Positions 29,599 through 40,672 of a DNA stretch of 64,000 bases are shown in pieces. A program made the translations under genes and the position numbers. Below the pieces are notes generated by a model that did not search any database, had not been told where the DNA came from, and was given only the letters and a program-made list of their open reading frames with translations. Within the stretch, counting starts at the first letter, position 1, and each line of letters starts with the position of its first letter. Source of the stretch: Desulfuromusa sp. (GTDB lineage Bacteria > Desulfobacterota > Desulfuromonadia > Desulfuromonadales > Geopsychrobacteraceae); contig JADGDX010000005.1 in the NCBI GenBank assembly GCA_016744675.1, positions 1-64,000 of the forward strand. Direction: 5' to 3'.

Positions 29599-30885
29599 CT
29601 ATAACTCAAAGTTGCTCTGATTCAATTGCTCCCAGGACATCAATTGCTGCTTCCCTGTTAGCACTGAAATCACTTCTACGTCCTGCTCTTCTCCAGCAAC
29701 AACTGCCATAAAGCGATAATTCATTATTCGCCCATACTCAAGAGCATCCTCTTGGGTTCGATCAAGTATATCCCGTGTCACAGAATAGCCTTTTTTACGT
29801 AACTGACAAGCCAATTTCTGTGCTGCTCGCAAATTTTCTCCCGTTGAGAAAACTAATAGGTCACAACTGGGGACAACGAGTTCATCTAACCCTTTATCCA
29901 AAGCGAACAACAGGTTCAACAAGCTAAAAGTAAATCCTGTGGATGGCGCTGGAAATCCGTACTTCTCTGTCAGGTTATTATAGCGGCCACCACTACAAAC
30001 AGTATGGCCTACACCGGGAAGAAACCCTTGGAAGGTAATCCCGGTATGATAGTTCAATCCGCGCAACTCACCAAGGTCTATCGTGACATGATCTAAAACA
30101 CCATAAACATCAAGAACATCCAAAACCTGATTCAAACCATCTAACGCCCTACGGGAACGTTCATTGCTAACAGTTTTTTCAGCTTTTTGTAAAACTTCTC
30201 TCCCCCCATAAAGGCGCGGCAAAGCCAGAATTTCCTCACACACACTATCTTTGAGTTCACTCTGTTCCAGCAATCCTTTCAACTCCGAACTGTCTTTGCG
30301 TAAAATTGCATCTGCAACTTGTCCTGCCAAATGATCATCCAGCGGCAAACCGTCCATAACACCGCGGAAAAACTCCACCTGGCCGATATCGATGGTGAAT
30401 TCCTGAGCACCAACTGCGGCCAGAGATTCGACAGCCATGGCAATCATTTCAGCGTCAGCCTCAGGGCTATCCAAACCAATCATCTCAACACCCGACTGGA
30501 AGATATCCCGGTCTTTTCCCGCCTGCTGTTCAGTATGACGCAAAACCCGTCCGCTATAACAAAGGCGCAATGGTAATGGGAGTTCATTCATGCGAGTCGC
30601 TGCAATACGTGCTATCTGCGGCGTCATATCGGGAGGAAAAGTTAAAAGACGGCCACTCTGACGGTCATCGAAGCGAAAGGTTCGATCTTCTAAACCTTCT
30701 CCGAAGCCCCGCCCTAAAACATCGAGATATTCAAGCTGTGGGGTAATTACTGGCCGGAAACCCCAAGCGACATAAACCTGCTGCAGTTGTTGCTGCAAAT
30801 ATTCGACTTTGGCCGCTTTGAGTGGCAAAAAATCGCGCACTCCTTTTGGCAAATCTGTCTCTAAGGGTGATTCAGAAAAACGCAT
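29599..30885 (-). CDS. hisZ: ATP phosphoribosyltransferase regulatory subunit HisZ
   Basis: HisRS-like catalytic core without anticodon domain (LPKGVRDFLP, GGRYNNL); next to purA. Confidence 0.88.
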   Translation of the reverse strand: MRFSESPLETDLPKGVRDFLPLKAAKVEYLQQQLQQVYVAWGFRPVITPQLEYLDVLGRGFGEGLEDRTFRFDDRQSGRLLTFPPDMTPQIARIAATRMNELPLPLRLCYSGRVLRHTEQQAGKDRDIFQSGVEMIGLDSPEADAEMIAMAVESLAAVGAQEFTIDIGQVEFFRGVMDGLPLDDHLAGQVADAILRKDSSELKGLLEQSELKDSVCEEILALPRLYGGREVLQKAEKTVSNERSRRALDGLNQVLDVLDVYGVLDHVTIDLGELRGLNYHTGITFQGFLPGVGHTVCSGGRYNNLTEKYGFPAPSTGFTFSLLNLLFALDKGLDELVVPSCDLLVFSTGENLRAAQKLACQLRKKGYSVTRDILDRTQEDALEYGRIMNYRFMAVVAGEEQDVEVISVLTGKQQLMSWEQLNQSNFEL

Positions 30886-31066
30886 CTATTTATCTCCACC
30901 CCGACAGAACACAAAGTCTCTTGTAGCAGGGTTACTATTCAGGTTGTTTTGCTTAATGGTTACACAGTATTTCCGGCAATTTTCTGCCCACGAAACACTA
31001 GCAACAGTCGATCACCTTGTCAAGAAATGGTCTCCTTGAAGTCCCCTTCATTCCTCGACAAACAAA

Positions 31067-32578
31067 CTACTTTGCTTCTTCGCGCAAATATTCAATAAGG
31101 ACTCGGACACCGAAACCAGTTCCCCCCTTTGGCTGCCCAGCCTTTCCTTGCTCTGCCCACGCCATACCGGCAATATCCAGATGTGCCCAACGGTATTTAT
31201 CGGCAAACTGCTGCAAGAAAGCCGCTGCTGTAATCGTCCCTGCGGCACGTCCACCAGTATTTTTCACATCGGCAAAGTCACTTTTAATCTGTTCGACATA
31301 TTCACTCCAGAGAGGCAACTGCCAGAGGCGCTCACCACTGCGCTCACCCGCCCTAAGAAGTTGTCTCGCCAATCCATCGTGATTGCCAAGCAGTGCAGCA
31401 GCATGATTCCCCAAAGCAATGATACATGCTCCCGTCAGGGTCGCCAGATCAATCACCACACGTGGCTCGAAACGACCGACATAGGCTAATGCATCGGCAA
31501 GGATGAGTCGCCCCTCGGCATCAGTATTTAAAACTTCAATGGTTTGACCTGAGAGCGAAGTTAAAATATCACCGGGGCGAATCGCTGCCCCAGAAGGCAT
31601 ATTTTCAACCGCCGGGACAATTGCAACCAGATTGATCGGTAATTTCATCTGTGCTGCAGCACGCATGGTTCCGAGAACTGCGGCAGCTCCCCCCATATCC
31701 ATCTTCATCTCGTCCATTTTTTCAGATGGTTTCAAAGAGATGCCGCCTGAATCAAAAGTCACACCCTTGCCAACCAAGGCGATAGGTTGATCAGTTTCGG
31801 CACCACCATTGTATTCGAGAACAATCAAAAAAGGATCTTGAACGCTTCCTTGAGCAACCCCAAGCAGTGCCCCAAAACCTTGTCGTTGTAGCTCGCGACG
31901 GTCCATCAAGCGTGCCTTGACTCCATTTTTCTCAGCCATAGCAACAGCTTCCATCGCCAGAAACTCAGGAGTTTTCAGATTACCCGGAGCATTCACCAGA
32001 TCACGAGCAAAGCAGACACCTGCACTAATTGATTCGGCAACAGCAACAGCAGCTTTTGCCTCGGCGGCATTCTCTTCACTGGAAATCAATAGATCAATCT
32101 TGCCTAACAGGGCTGGCCGACCGGGCTTCTCTTTTTGAAGGTATCGTTCATAACGATAATCTGCCAGAAAAAGACCCTCCGTAATCGCCTGAACTCGTTG
32201 TCCCAGATCGCTCTTTTTGACTGGGAATTCTTGCAGTGCCAGGGCAAAAGACCCCAATTGCTTTTCTACGAGCAGCTTCACAACACTGCACGTGACCTGT
32301 CGTAAAGAGTGAAGAGTAAAATCAGACTCCTTCCCTAATCCAACCAGCAAAATTCTTTCTGCTGAAGCCTGTGCACACCCGTGCAACAGGAGGGTCTCCC
32401 CCTTGCGCCCGGTCAATTCTTTGCTGCCAATTGCCCGTGCAAAAGCCTCACCAACGTGCTGGTTAATTTGTGCCAGTTGTTCTTCCTTATATTTTCCGGA
32501 GAAAACACCCCAGACGAGGCAGGGTGTTTTCTGTTCCGCAACATTTCCTTTTTTGATTGAAATCTTCATATTATCCAC
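31067..32578 (-). CDS. pepA: Leucyl aminopeptidase
   Basis: VGKGVTFDSGGISLKPS, NTDAEGRLILADAL. Confidence 0.97.
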   Translation of the reverse strand: MDNMKISIKKGNVAEQKTPCLVWGVFSGKYKEEQLAQINQHVGEAFARAIGSKELTGRKGETLLLHGCAQASAERILLVGLGKESDFTLHSLRQVTCSVVKLLVEKQLGSFALALQEFPVKKSDLGQRVQAITEGLFLADYRYERYLQKEKPGRPALLGKIDLLISSEENAAEAKAAVAVAESISAGVCFARDLVNAPGNLKTPEFLAMEAVAMAEKNGVKARLMDRRELQRQGFGALLGVAQGSVQDPFLIVLEYNGGAETDQPIALVGKGVTFDSGGISLKPSEKMDEMKMDMGGAAAVLGTMRAAAQMKLPINLVAIVPAVENMPSGAAIRPGDILTSLSGQTIEVLNTDAEGRLILADALAYVGRFEPRVVIDLATLTGACIIALGNHAAALLGNHDGLARQLLRAGERSGERLWQLPLWSEYVEQIKSDFADVKNTGGRAAGTITAAAFLQQFADKYRWAHLDIAGMAWAEQGKAGQPKGGTGFGVRVLIEYLREEAK

Positions 32579-33620
32579 CTTTATTCTCTGTTAATTTATC
32601 TAGCTGGATCGCAATTTTCTCTGTTGCAGAATTGACCGTGCCCAGTTCAACTTCAACTCTTCTCTCAGGCAAAGTATGTAGATAAAGAGGATCATAGTAG
32701 CGAATCATCAACTCGCGCACCAATTCATCCCACTTCCCCGAATCTAACAGGTCAAGAAATTCATAGACAACCTTGCTCCCCAAGCGTTCTTTCAAAGCAT
32801 TGATTGGTTTTTTAAACTGTTCACGAAGTTGATCAAGAGCAGGATAATCTTCTAGTATAATTTGAGTGCGAACATCCATTGAAGCTGTCAGCCAAAGGCT
32901 CGTTTGTACCTGCATCGCCTGGTGAAACCTTTTCGGTACCATGATCCGACCGATGTGAAGACTTTCCCCTTCTGTTACCAAATAGGATTTATCTCTCAAC
33001 TGTTCCAATCGGTCCCAAAGAAGGGCATCAAACTTTTTTTGTGATGGTTGTTGCTCTAAACCAAGAGCACCAAAAGCACTACCACGATGATTAGCCAAAC
33101 CTTCCAGATCAACAACCGGGTAATCCATTTCTTGGAGTTGATGCAATACTCGCGTTTTCCCGACACCCGTCAGCCCCCGCAAAACAAAAACTGGCGGCCA
33201 CTGTTGCTGTTCAAAATAATCGAGAACAATGCGCCGAAACCCTTTATGTCCTCCGATGAGTTGTTGCGCTGGAATCCCTGCTAGATTCATAAATGAAGTC
33301 ATCGCCAAAGAACGCATCCCGCCTCGCCAACAAAAAACGATCAAGGGTCCACCATCCTTACGACGATAACTCTCAACCTGCTCTAAAAGCTCAGGAATCT
33401 TTGGCGAAACAAGCTTAACACCAAGCTTTCGAGCGTCTTTTTTACCCTTTTGCTTAAATAGAGTCCCTACCAGTTCTCGCTCTTCATTACTAAAAATTGG
33501 AATATTAACCGCTCCGGGGATCGTTGCCTCAGCAAACTCAGCCGGAGTTCGCACATCAACCAGCAAAGCCCCCTTGCGCCTCTTCTCCAGCGCCTTTTCA
33601 AGTTCAATAGTTTCCCGCAT
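32571..33620 (-). CDS. mnmH: tRNA 2-selenouridine synthase
   Basis: Rhodanese domain VFCWRGGMRS plus P-loop GLTGVGKT. Confidence 0.95.
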   Translation of the reverse strand: MRETIELEKALEKRRKGALLVDVRTPAEFAEATIPGAVNIPIFSNEERELVGTLFKQKGKKDARKLGVKLVSPKIPELLEQVESYRRKDGGPLIVFCWRGGMRSLAMTSFMNLAGIPAQQLIGGHKGFRRIVLDYFEQQQWPPVFVLRGLTGVGKTRVLHQLQEMDYPVVDLEGLANHRGSAFGALGLEQQPSQKKFDALLWDRLEQLRDKSYLVTEGESLHIGRIMVPKRFHQAMQVQTSLWLTASMDVRTQIILEDYPALDQLREQFKKPINALKERLGSKVVYEFLDLLDSGKWDELVRELMIRYYDPLYLHTLPERRVEVELGTVNSATEKIAIQLDKLTENKGG

Positions 33621-33775
33621 TCAATCATCCCAATTTATATGTTTTATTTCGATTTTTTTCACTCGAGAGTTGATGGTTCTACACTAATCGTTATTGTTAC
33701 ACAACACTCTGCAAAAAAAAGGTCAAAAAATGGTTGACCGCAACGATTAATTCCGTTAGTGTCGGCAGCCGTTGT

Positions 33776-33852
<77 letters not shown>

Positions 33853-33861
33853 AAAAAATTC

Positions 33862-33896
33862 AGGGACTTGCATAAACATGCAGGTCCCTTTTTTTT
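33862..33896 (+). terminator. tRNA-fMet terminator
   Basis: AGGGACTTGCAT AAAC ATGCAGGTCCCT TTTTTTT. Confidence 0.9.
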
Positions 33897-33936
33897 GAGG
33901 TAGAGTCCATAAAATCCGATCCAACTCCATTGTTCT

Positions 33937-35193
33937 TTAACGCTCGGTTGAAAACGGATTTAGGAATTGGCGTTGCCACATCAGGCCTTTATCAACCGGG
34001 CTGAGCTCAACTTCCTCACATACACGATCCCAATTATCGCGGATAGCAGCCTCTGTCTTGTCAAATATTTCACATGCTTCACTGCGAGAAAGCAAAAAAA
34101 TATGTGCGGCCTCAAGACAAGTTTTGAGCTGGCTGAATTTATTGTCACCGACAATCAACATGGCTTGCACGGCTTCGTTACCTGAGCGGTTTTGTGGACA
34201 GATATCATAGGCCGGGGTCAATGTCAGCTCGCGCCCATCCCAAAACGCAGCATGGTTCCGAGCGTGATCATCTGTATTACTACACAGAACATTGAACACC
34301 AAACGGCCATATAGCTCATGAAGAGTCTGTTTTGGTTTGGCAAACCGAGCACGAATAATCTGCGCAAAATCCTCATAACTGGCATAGCGTGCAGTCATAT
34401 CACTTAATCCGAATAAAGTTAGCGCAGAGACCATGCTTTTACGTTCCCACCCTGAAGCAACTTGAACGCGATCAAAACGCTCAATTAACAAAACATCCTT
34501 GCCAGCGGCTTTTACCATTTGAGCCGGTGCGACAGCCAACCCCGCTATACTAGCTAGCCTCATAGCAACATACTCAGCCTTAACTACACTGTAAGTATCC
34601 GTGCTCGATGAAAATTTCGCGATATATTTTATTCCATGATCATTGATTAAGGCTTTGGGACGCGCCCCACCAATAGAGCTTCCATGAAATAACGCCTGAT
34701 CAAGCTCTGAGGTCAAAGGTACACCCTTTTCAACTCGATCTGCGGATTCAAGTAATTCTTTCAAACTAGCGTTTTTTGCTGACCTGGGAATGTATTCCGT
34801 AGGAGAACGTTGAAAATCTAGGGCACCAATGCGATCCGACCCGGATTCAAGCAGATAAGTTAGTTCATTTAAATCAGCGGTATCCGCACCAAATCCTCTT
34901 CTCCCCAACTGCTTATTAATAATAACGCGCCGCCCCCATGCATCGGGTGCAGCATCCCGAATACAGCTTGGAATATCCAAATCACTCAAAAGAGGAAGCA
35001 CACCAGCTTGTAGCGGCAGTTCCGGCACATAGATCGGAATGGCATCCGAGCGCTCCAGATAACTTTTGCCATAGTTAAAATAAACAAGCTCGCCATCTGC
35101 TTCTAACTTTCCAGCAACCACTGGCTCAGTTTCTCCCGATAGCCAGATCCAAACATAGGCTTCTTTGTTGTTTTGCTTAGAAGTCATCATCAA
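33937..35193 (-). CDS. hipA: HipA-like serine/threonine kinase toxin
   Basis: SSIGGARPKALI, NTDDHARNHAAFWDGRELTLTPAYDICP. Confidence 0.93.
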   Translation of the reverse strand: MMMTSKQNNKEAYVWIWLSGETEPVVAGKLEADGELVYFNYGKSYLERSDAIPIYVPELPLQAGVLPLLSDLDIPSCIRDAAPDAWGRRVIINKQLGRRGFGADTADLNELTYLLESGSDRIGALDFQRSPTEYIPRSAKNASLKELLESADRVEKGVPLTSELDQALFHGSSIGGARPKALINDHGIKYIAKFSSSTDTYSVVKAEYVAMRLASIAGLAVAPAQMVKAAGKDVLLIERFDRVQVASGWERKSMVSALTLFGLSDMTARYASYEDFAQIIRARFAKPKQTLHELYGRLVFNVLCSNTDDHARNHAAFWDGRELTLTPAYDICPQNRSGNEAVQAMLIVGDNKFSQLKTCLEAAHIFLLSRSEACEIFDKTEAAIRDNWDRVCEEVELSPVDKGLMWQRQFLNPFSTER

Positions 35194-35503
35194 CGACCCT
35201 CGTTTTTTCTCTGATCCTCTTTGGGAGAAGGGCTATTTGGCTCTGGGTTAAATCAATGGCGGCTGAAAGCCTCTGACTGTCCGGCTCAAACAAAGGCACG
35301 CCTACCAAAGCAGCAACCTCAAACACCAAGCCAATGGCTGGAGTCATCTCACCAGATTCTATTTTTCGAAGTGTTCTTCGTGAAATTCCAGCACGTTCCG
35401 CAAGATTTGCTTCAGACCATTTGCGCATCTTGCGACCAAGCCTAATTTGCTGGCCTAGCAAAAATGCTGCTTCTTTTGCATATTTTGAATAGATTCTTTT
35501 CAT
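35177..35503 (-). CDS. hipB: HipB-like XRE-family antitoxin
   Basis: HTH: WSEANLAERAGISRRTLRKIESGEMTP; overlaps hipA. Confidence 0.88.
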   Translation of the reverse strand: MKRIYSKYAKEAAFLLGQQIRLGRKMRKWSEANLAERAGISRRTLRKIESGEMTPAIGLVFEVAALVGVPLFEPDSQRLSAAIDLTQSQIALLPKRIREKTRVVDDDF

Positions 35504-35694
35504 CGCCACACCAAAATTAAAATGAACATTATAGTAAGCACAAGACCACTTAATGACTACCATAGTAGCCTTTTACAAAAAAGTCAACAGCAATACTACC
35601 GGGGTTAATAACGCGTAAACTGTCCAACTTTGTAATAGAACCTCTGTCCTGTTCGTAATTCTCCGCTAAGAAGGAGATTGAAAAAAAACAAAAA

Positions 35695-35725
35695 AAGGAC
35701 CTACATAAACATGTAAGTCCTTTTT
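35695..35725. terminator. Second copy of the fMet-type terminator hairpin
   Basis: AAGGACCTACAT AAAC ATGTAAGTCCTT TTT. Confidence 0.8.
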
Positions 35726-35778
35726 AGTTAACATATCGCCCCAGCCAGGGCGACATCGTGCTTGTTCTTTACTAATTC

Positions 35779-36798
35779 TTACATAGCTGCGTCGCGTGCT
35801 GCTTTTAGCCAGCCATTCCATTTTTCCTGATTGGCGGCGATCCACTCTTTGGCGTGTCGGTTGATATTTTTCTGCGACTTTTCGCCGTTTTGCATTTTGG
35901 TGTTCTGCTCATTGATGTCGGGCAGTGGAAGGGCGAAAAGTTCCAAAAACTTCTTCGCTGCTGGATTCTTTGCAAGAAACTCTTTATTGGCAACGACCCG
36001 GATGTCAGCAACGACGAATCCAAGCTTGACAGGATCGCTGATTGCTCCTTCGACATCAGTCACGGTCATACGCTCTTTTGCAGTTTCCTGGGAGGTGAAG
36101 GGGACGATCTCGGGCACGTTAATCCAAGTGACATCCTTACCCGGCTTCAGCTTGAAAATGGTCCAGTTTGGTGCCCAAGTGTAGAAAAAGGCCGGTTTCC
36201 CGGAATTGTAACGGGCCAGCGCATCGGCCATCCCTGCTGAATAATCGACCTTGATCGGATTGATGTGATCATCCAGACCGTAAGTTGCAAAGTGGTGAGT
36301 GATGATTTTTTCACACTGCCAACCTGCAGGGCAGGCGGTCAAGTCGGCTTTTCCATCACCATTGGCGTCGAAAGCTGCTTTGACTTCAGGACGCTTGAAG
36401 TCGTCGAGGGATTTGATGCCGAACTTATCTACTTCTGCTTTGGAAACTAGGTATCCCTGCAAACCACCAGCCTTCACAACGTAACCGATTTTTTCAGCTT
36501 TATCGTAGAAACCTTTAGGGACCTGGCCGTCATGCATCGGGAACCAACCGTTGGTCCAGTAATCGAGATCCCCCAAAGCGAGGCCTTGATAAAAAATCGG
36601 ATTTTTCAGTTCCTTCGGTTTTTTGACATTGTATCCAAGTTCCTTCAGACCAGCACTAACGATTGCTTCCTGGAAAAATCCGGTTGTCCAGGTTGCACGG
36701 GCTGGGTTGACTTTGATTCCTTTACCCGGCTTTTCATAGTCGGCAAATGCTGGAACTGTCAATGACAGCAGTAATAGAACCATCAAAATTCTTTTCAT
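35779..36798 (-). CDS. proX: Glycine betaine/proline ABC transporter substrate-binding protein
   Basis: Signal peptide; DYWTNGWFPMHDGQ, LTACPAGWQCE; adjacent to proW/proV. Confidence 0.93.
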   Translation of the reverse strand: MKRILMVLLLLSLTVPAFADYEKPGKGIKVNPARATWTTGFFQEAIVSAGLKELGYNVKKPKELKNPIFYQGLALGDLDYWTNGWFPMHDGQVPKGFYDKAEKIGYVVKAGGLQGYLVSKAEVDKFGIKSLDDFKRPEVKAAFDANGDGKADLTACPAGWQCEKIITHHFATYGLDDHINPIKVDYSAGMADALARYNSGKPAFFYTWAPNWTIFKLKPGKDVTWINVPEIVPFTSQETAKERMTVTDVEGAISDPVKLGFVVADIRVVANKEFLAKNPAAKKFLELFALPLPDINEQNTKMQNGEKSQKNINRHAKEWIAANQEKWNGWLKAARDAAM

Positions 36799-36838
36799 AC
36801 TTTTCTCCTTTTATTACATGAGTGAATGGAACAAAAAA

Positions 36839-37678
36839 CTATTTCTGGGCGATCCCCTGAGTAATTCGATCAAGGACCATCGCCAATAGAACAATTGAAA
36901 GACCACCAATTGTAGCCAAACCGATTTCCAGCGTATTCAATCCCTGGACGACTGGATTGCCCAATCCTCCGGCGCCGATCAACGCGGCGATAACAACCAT
37001 TGACAGAGCCATCATGATGGTTTGATTTAGTCCTGCCATAATCGAAGGCAACGCCAAAGGAAACTGGACTTTACGCAACACTTGCCAGGGAGTAGCACCG
37101 AAAGCGAGTGCGGCCTCGACCAGTTCAGGGTGGACCTGACGGATGCCGAGGCTGGTCAGACGGATAATTGGCGGCAAGGCAAAAACAATAGTCGCCAAAA
37201 TTCCAGAAACGGTACCGATGCTGAACAGCATAACGACCGGTATCAGATAGACGAAAGCGGGGGTAGTTTGCATGGCATCCAGAAAGGGGCGTAACCACAT
37301 TTCAAACCGGTCGCTGCGTCCAGCCATAATACCCAATGGGATGCCGGCGACAGCACAAAAAGCAACCGAGCAAAAGACCATGGCCAAGGTGGTCATCGTG
37401 TCTTCCCATAGGCCCAGATAACCGATCAGAAAAAAGGTCAATAGCGTGAAAACTGTAACCTGCTTGCCGACGTAACGCCATGCAGCATAAGCGAAGAGAG
37501 CAATAATAACCCAGGGTGGCAAGAGGAACAGAAGCCACTCTAGCCCTTCGAGGCTGATCTCGACCGGGACCTTGATGATCTGGAAAAATTCACGGTAATT
37601 TAATACCAACCAATCGACAAAGGTCTGAATCCATTCATCCAACGGGATTAGCTGCTCGTCAAAGTTAAATATACGCAT
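36839..37678 (-). CDS. proW: Glycine betaine/proline ABC transporter permease
   Basis: Multi-TM permease with EAALAFGATPWQVLRKVQFPLALPSIMAG. Confidence 0.94.
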   Translation of the reverse strand: MRIFNFDEQLIPLDEWIQTFVDWLVLNYREFFQIIKVPVEISLEGLEWLLFLLPPWVIIALFAYAAWRYVGKQVTVFTLLTFFLIGYLGLWEDTMTTLAMVFCSVAFCAVAGIPLGIMAGRSDRFEMWLRPFLDAMQTTPAFVYLIPVVMLFSIGTVSGILATIVFALPPIIRLTSLGIRQVHPELVEAALAFGATPWQVLRKVQFPLALPSIMAGLNQTIMMALSMVVIAALIGAGGLGNPVVQGLNTLEIGLATIGGLSIVLLAMVLDRITQGIAQK

Positions 37679-37681
37679 CAG

Positions 37682-38929
37682 TTACATAGCTCCGTTGCTT
37701 AGTTGTTCGGTCGCAGGCTGATCTTCTGGTTGTTCACGATGGAGAGTGCGTAAGAACAGGTTCTTTGATACGGCACCCAAATACTCTCCGGAGTCACTCA
37801 GGATCGGCAAAGCCCAAGGATGACTTGCCACCTCAGGCAGGATGTCCTGCATAGAATCAGCAATATTGGCGCATATCACCTCAACGATAAAAGCATTCTG
37901 GATTAATTGCTCCCGCGTACTATCGCCGATCAGATCACGTAACGAATCGGTAGAAACAATCCCCTTAAATAGGCGATCACTATCCAGCACGTAGCCGTAA
38001 TCTCGGTCATCCTTGATGAGTCTCTGCAAAGCCGCTCTGGGGTTTTTCCCCTCTGTTATAACAATGGTAGTTTGCTTGTCAGTGGCAATATCACCGGCGG
38101 TCAAAATATTCGTTGGATCAACACCGCGGAAAAAGGCCCGCACGTAATCGTCAGCCGGATTTTGCAGAATTTCCTCAGGCGTACCGACTTGCACAACTCG
38201 GCCACCCTCCATAATGGCGATTCGATCACCGATACGGATCGCTTCATCAAGATCGTGAGAAATGAAAACAATGGTACGTTTTGCCTTGGCCTGCAGTTTG
38301 AGTAACTCGTCCTGCATTTCGGTACGAATCAGTGGGTCGAGGGCCGAAAAAGCCTCATCCATCAGCAAAATATCAGGATCGACTGCCAGACCACGAGCCA
38401 GTCCAACCCGCTGTTGCATACCACCGGACAGTTCATCCGGCCTGCTATTCGCCCATGCATCAAGTCCAACCTGCTCAAGAGCCTCCAGTGCGCGACTTTC
38501 ACGGGTCGCGTTGTCAATGCCGTCCATTTCTAGGCCAAAAGCAGCATTTTGCAATACCGTGAGGTGCGGCATCAGGGCAAAGGATTGAAAAACCATGCTC
38601 AATTTAGCGCGTCGCAGTTTAACCAACTGAGTATCGCTCATGGCTGTGATATCCTCACCATCAATCAACACTTGCCCTGCAGTTGGTTCAATCAATCGGT
38701 TGAGCATTCGAACCATGGTCGATTTCCCTGAACCGGAAAGCCCCATAATAACGAAGATTTCTCCATGGAAAATCTCAAAGCTGGCATCTTGAACACCAAC
38801 TGTCGTTTCTGTTTTTTCGAAAATAACCTCTTTGTCCAACCCCTGCTCAAGCATTGTCATCGCTTTTTTAGGGTGTGGCCCAAAAATTTTATAGAGGTTT
38901 TTAACTTCTACCTTAACCTTCTGTTCCAT
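37682..38929 (-). CDS. proV: Glycine betaine/proline ABC transporter ATPase with CBS domains
   Basis: [28 protein letters not shown] tail. Confidence 0.95.
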   Translation of the reverse strand: MEQKVKVEVKNLYKIFGPHPKKAMTMLEQGLDKEVIFEKTETTVGVQDASFEIFHGEIFVIMGLSGSGKSTMVRMLNRLIEPTAGQVLIDGEDITAMSDTQLVKLRRAKLSMVFQSFALMPHLTVLQNAAFGLEMDGIDNATRESRALEALEQVGLDAWANSRPDELSGGMQQRVGLARGLAVDPDILLMDEAFSALDPLIRTEMQDELLKLQAKAKRTIVFISHDLDEAIRIGDRIAIMEGGRVVQVGTPEEILQNPADDYVRAFFRGVDPTNILTAGDIATDKQTTIVITEGKNPRAALQRLIKDDRDYGYVLDSDRLFKGIVSTDSLRDLIGDSTREQLIQNAFIVEVICANIADSMQDILPEVASHPWALPILSDSGEYLGAVSKNLFLRTLHREQPEDQPATEQLSNGAM

Positions 38930-39458
38930 TAACTTATCCTGTCAGTACAGCCACTTACGCGGCTTTAAGAGAAGGGCGACAATGGGAAAAATCCCATAGA
39001 TCTAAAATCGTATCAAAAGACACAGCCAAAAGAGATTTGAAGTCTACGAAGGGTATCTGCTTTCAGCAGGATTCCAGAATGAGTAGTATTTTATTTTTAT
39101 AAGGACAGAGCGACCCGCGACTCGATTTGCGGGAACCACAAAATCAAGCGCAACTCTGATTGGAAAGAAAATCTGTGAAGCAACACTCGGGGTGAAGTTC
39201 TTGACGATTTTCTTGCGGGACAAGGTCGAAACATCCTCGAGGATGCCGCCAAGTTCTTAATAAGCATACGAACATATCCTAACAATGTCAAATCTATGTA
39301 TCCGCTAATATAAAAGGGCTTACGGTCCCAGTTTTTCGATAAAAAATAACTCATCACAACCACATTTATCCAACAACATTTGCAGACTGACTATCCTTCT
39401 GCTATTTTGTTCAACGTTGTGTTAATGAGAACAGAAACTGTCGGCTACGGAGGGATAA

Positions 39459-40607
39459 ATGAGCAACAAAGATTTTATTGCAGAAACGCGCTACCAATTG
39501 GCTGCAGAACAAGGGCATGCCGAAGCCCAGTTCAATTATGCCCGAATGTGTGAAAAAGGTGATGGCGCTGTTCATAACTTCGCCAAAGCGGCCCATTGGT
39601 ATGAAGAAGCCGCCAAGCAGCATCACGTTCGTGCCCAACTTGCTTTGGGTTACCTTTATGAACAAGGCAATGGCGTTGAACAAGATGACACTAAAGCCGT
39701 CTACTGGTACACCAAAGCAGCTGAACGCGGTGATGCTAATGCCCAATATAACTTAGGAGTTATGCTCGCTTTCGGACAAGGAGTTGATGCCGACTACAGC
39801 AAAGCCCTTGCCTGGTGTCAAAGCGCGGCAGAACAAAACCATATAGATGCTCAATACACTCTTGGCATGATGTTCGCCAACGGTGAAGGGATAGAACAAG
39901 ACGAAGAGGAGGCAATCAAGTGGTATCGCCTTGCGGCTCAACAAGGAAACGCCGACGCGCAGTATAACCTAGGCGTCATGTATGCCTTTGGAATGGGGAT
40001 TGAACGAAATGCCACTCAGGCAGCCAAGTGGTGCAGGATGGCTGCAGAACAAGGCCATATAGATGCCCAGCACAATCTTGGCTTTATGTATGCCAAAGGT
40101 GAAGGCGTTGAAGTAGATCCGTTTGCGGCGGTTGAGTGGTATAGATTAGCCGCTGAGCAAGGCGATATTGACGCTCAATATAATTTGGGCAGCATGTATA
40201 TTAACGGCACCGATATTCCACAAGACTACGATGAAGCCAAGCACTGGTGGACCCTTGCAGCACAGCAAGGAAATGCCGCTGCTCAATATAATTTGGGAGT
40301 TCTACACGTTTTCGGTTACGGCGTAACAAAAAGTGATGCCGAAGCTGTGAAATGGTGGAGCAAAGCCGTTGAGCAAGGTTACACCGACGCCCAGTATAAC
40401 CTTGGGGGAATGTACGCACTCGGAAGAGGCGTTCCTAAAGACCATGTTAAAGCTTACATCTGGCTGAGTCTCCCTGCGGGGGAAGGACATAAAGATGCGC
40501 AGAAAGCTCTTGAATCGCTAGAGAACAAAATGTCTCCAGCGCAGATCGAAACTGCGCAACAAGACGCACAGAGAGTCTGCCAGAGACTCGAAAAAAATAT
40601 CGGTTAA
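39459..40607 (+). CDS. Sel1-like repeat protein
   Basis: About nine 36-aa repeats (AEQGHxxAQYNLGxMYxxGxGVxxD). Confidence 0.93.
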   Translation: MSNKDFIAETRYQLAAEQGHAEAQFNYARMCEKGDGAVHNFAKAAHWYEEAAKQHHVRAQLALGYLYEQGNGVEQDDTKAVYWYTKAAERGDANAQYNLGVMLAFGQGVDADYSKALAWCQSAAEQNHIDAQYTLGMMFANGEGIEQDEEEAIKWYRLAAQQGNADAQYNLGVMYAFGMGIERNATQAAKWCRMAAEQGHIDAQHNLGFMYAKGEGVEVDPFAAVEWYRLAAEQGDIDAQYNLGSMYINGTDIPQDYDEAKHWWTLAAQQGNAAAQYNLGVLHVFGYGVTKSDAEAVKWWSKAVEQGYTDAQYNLGGMYALGRGVPKDHVKAYIWLSLPAGEGHKDAQKALESLENKMSPAQIETAQQDAQRVCQRLEKNIG

Positions 40608-40644
40608 ACAACAAAGCCCGGCGAATAGCCAGGCTTTGTTGTTT
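40606..40644. terminator. Bidirectional terminator between convergent genes
   Basis: AAACAACAAAGCCcGG..CCaGGCTTTGTTGTTT. Confidence 0.88.
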
Positions 40645-40672
40645 ATTGATACACGAATCTGCGAGAGAAGGC

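Noticed and set aside
39097-39363. 88-aa ORF upstream of proV
   Set aside because: No recognisable domain or RBS; intergenic with a possible decayed sequence
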